Shown here: one piece after another, positions 63,709 through 64,000 of the stretch
How positions within the stretch are numbered: position 1 is the stretch's first letter
Layout of the letters: every line of letters starts with the position of its first letter
Assembly: GCF_014898055.3 (NCBI RefSeq)
Contig: NW_023601212.1
Location: forward strand, 38,862,329 to 38,926,328
Direction of reading: 5' to 3'
Length of the DNA: 64,000 nucleotides
Source: Talpa occidentalis
Taxonomy: Eukaryota; Chordata; Mammalia; Eulipotyphla; Talpidae
Made by a program: the position numbers and the translations under genes
The notes under the pieces: model-generated
Databases searched by the model: none
The model's input: only the letters and a program-made list of their open reading frames with translations
What the model was told of the DNA's origin: nothing

Positions 63709-64000
63709 AATTTCCATAGTGATTGCATCCCGGAAAGGTAACCAGTACTTCTTGATAATGTGAATAAGCAAATAGATTTCCTATCATCACACCATCACAC
63801 CAGTGACAATGGAGTGGTGTCTCAGGTTCTTCTGGAAGATAGAAGTTTGGGGGTAGGGAAACCAGGCCTGGTGGGGAATTGGGTCCAGTAATGGAAACAT
63901 CCTGGAACTGTGATCCCAGGCTTGAGTGTGTTTGTTTTACAGGAAATAAGTTGGCTTCCCATGGTTATGGCCTACAGGGACAACCTGAGCGTGATGGGTG
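63709..64000. other. Window end, nothing recognised
   Basis: Short unique stretch; no gene or repeat assigned. Confidence 0.4.

Overview
This is a mammalian nuclear genomic window with two recognisable protein-coding genes in convergent (tail-to-tail) orientation: PDE4A on the + strand (coding exons 303-34787, 3' end near 36.3-36.7 kb) and KEAP1 on the - strand (coding exons 58518 down to 51717, first exon near 60.2 kb). These two genes are neighbours on human 19p13.2, so the window is a conserved syntenic block. The PDE4A and KEAP1 reading frames were joined exon by exon. All donor and acceptor sites and phases agree and give full-length proteins of 866 aa (PDE4A long form) and 624 aa (KEAP1).

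The species cannot be fixed from the sequence alone. The genome carries an abundant tRNA-derived SINE (36 copies here) ending in AATAAA plus TCTTT, the tail type of the T+ class SINEs found in carnivores (CAN), bats (VES) and rodents (B2). Its body is not one I can name, so I infer a placental mammal, probably laurasiatherian.

Layout. 1-760: CpG-rich promoter and first exon of the long PDE4A4/5-type isoform. 611-19644: a long first intron holding two further alternative first exons (PDE4A11-type at 7827 and PDE4A10-type at 9423), several diverged tandem-repeat tracts, MIR remnants, a 3.2 kb antisense L1 block and seven SINEs. 19645-27252: shared exons for UCR1, UCR2 and the linker, with the start of the short PDE4A1 (RD1) isoform at 23798. 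28220-34787: catalytic-domain exons and C-terminus, with a TRAPPC4 processed pseudogene and a young 5'-truncated L1 in the introns. 34788-36700: 3' UTR with two possible poly(A) signals. 36.7-51.2 kb: intergenic, SINE-rich, with candidate CTCF and CCAAT-box elements. 51239-60330: KEAP1, read right to left. 60.3-64 kb: KEAP1 upstream flank with SINEs, an ancient repeat and a solo LTR.

Function. PDE4A hydrolyses cAMP. The four first exons give isoforms with different targeting N-termini on one catalytic core. KEAP1 is the CUL3 substrate adaptor and redox sensor that drives NRF2 degradation. The most informative new observations are an ARE-type element and an overlapping upstream ORF at the KEAP1 5' end, loss of three N-terminal KEAP1 cysteines, a caspase-type DAVD site in PDE4A, the TRAPPC4 retrocopy split by a SINE, the unnamed SINE family with two subfamilies and a nested insertion, and a set of diverged minisatellites in PDE4A introns. 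I found no sign of a wholly new gene system.
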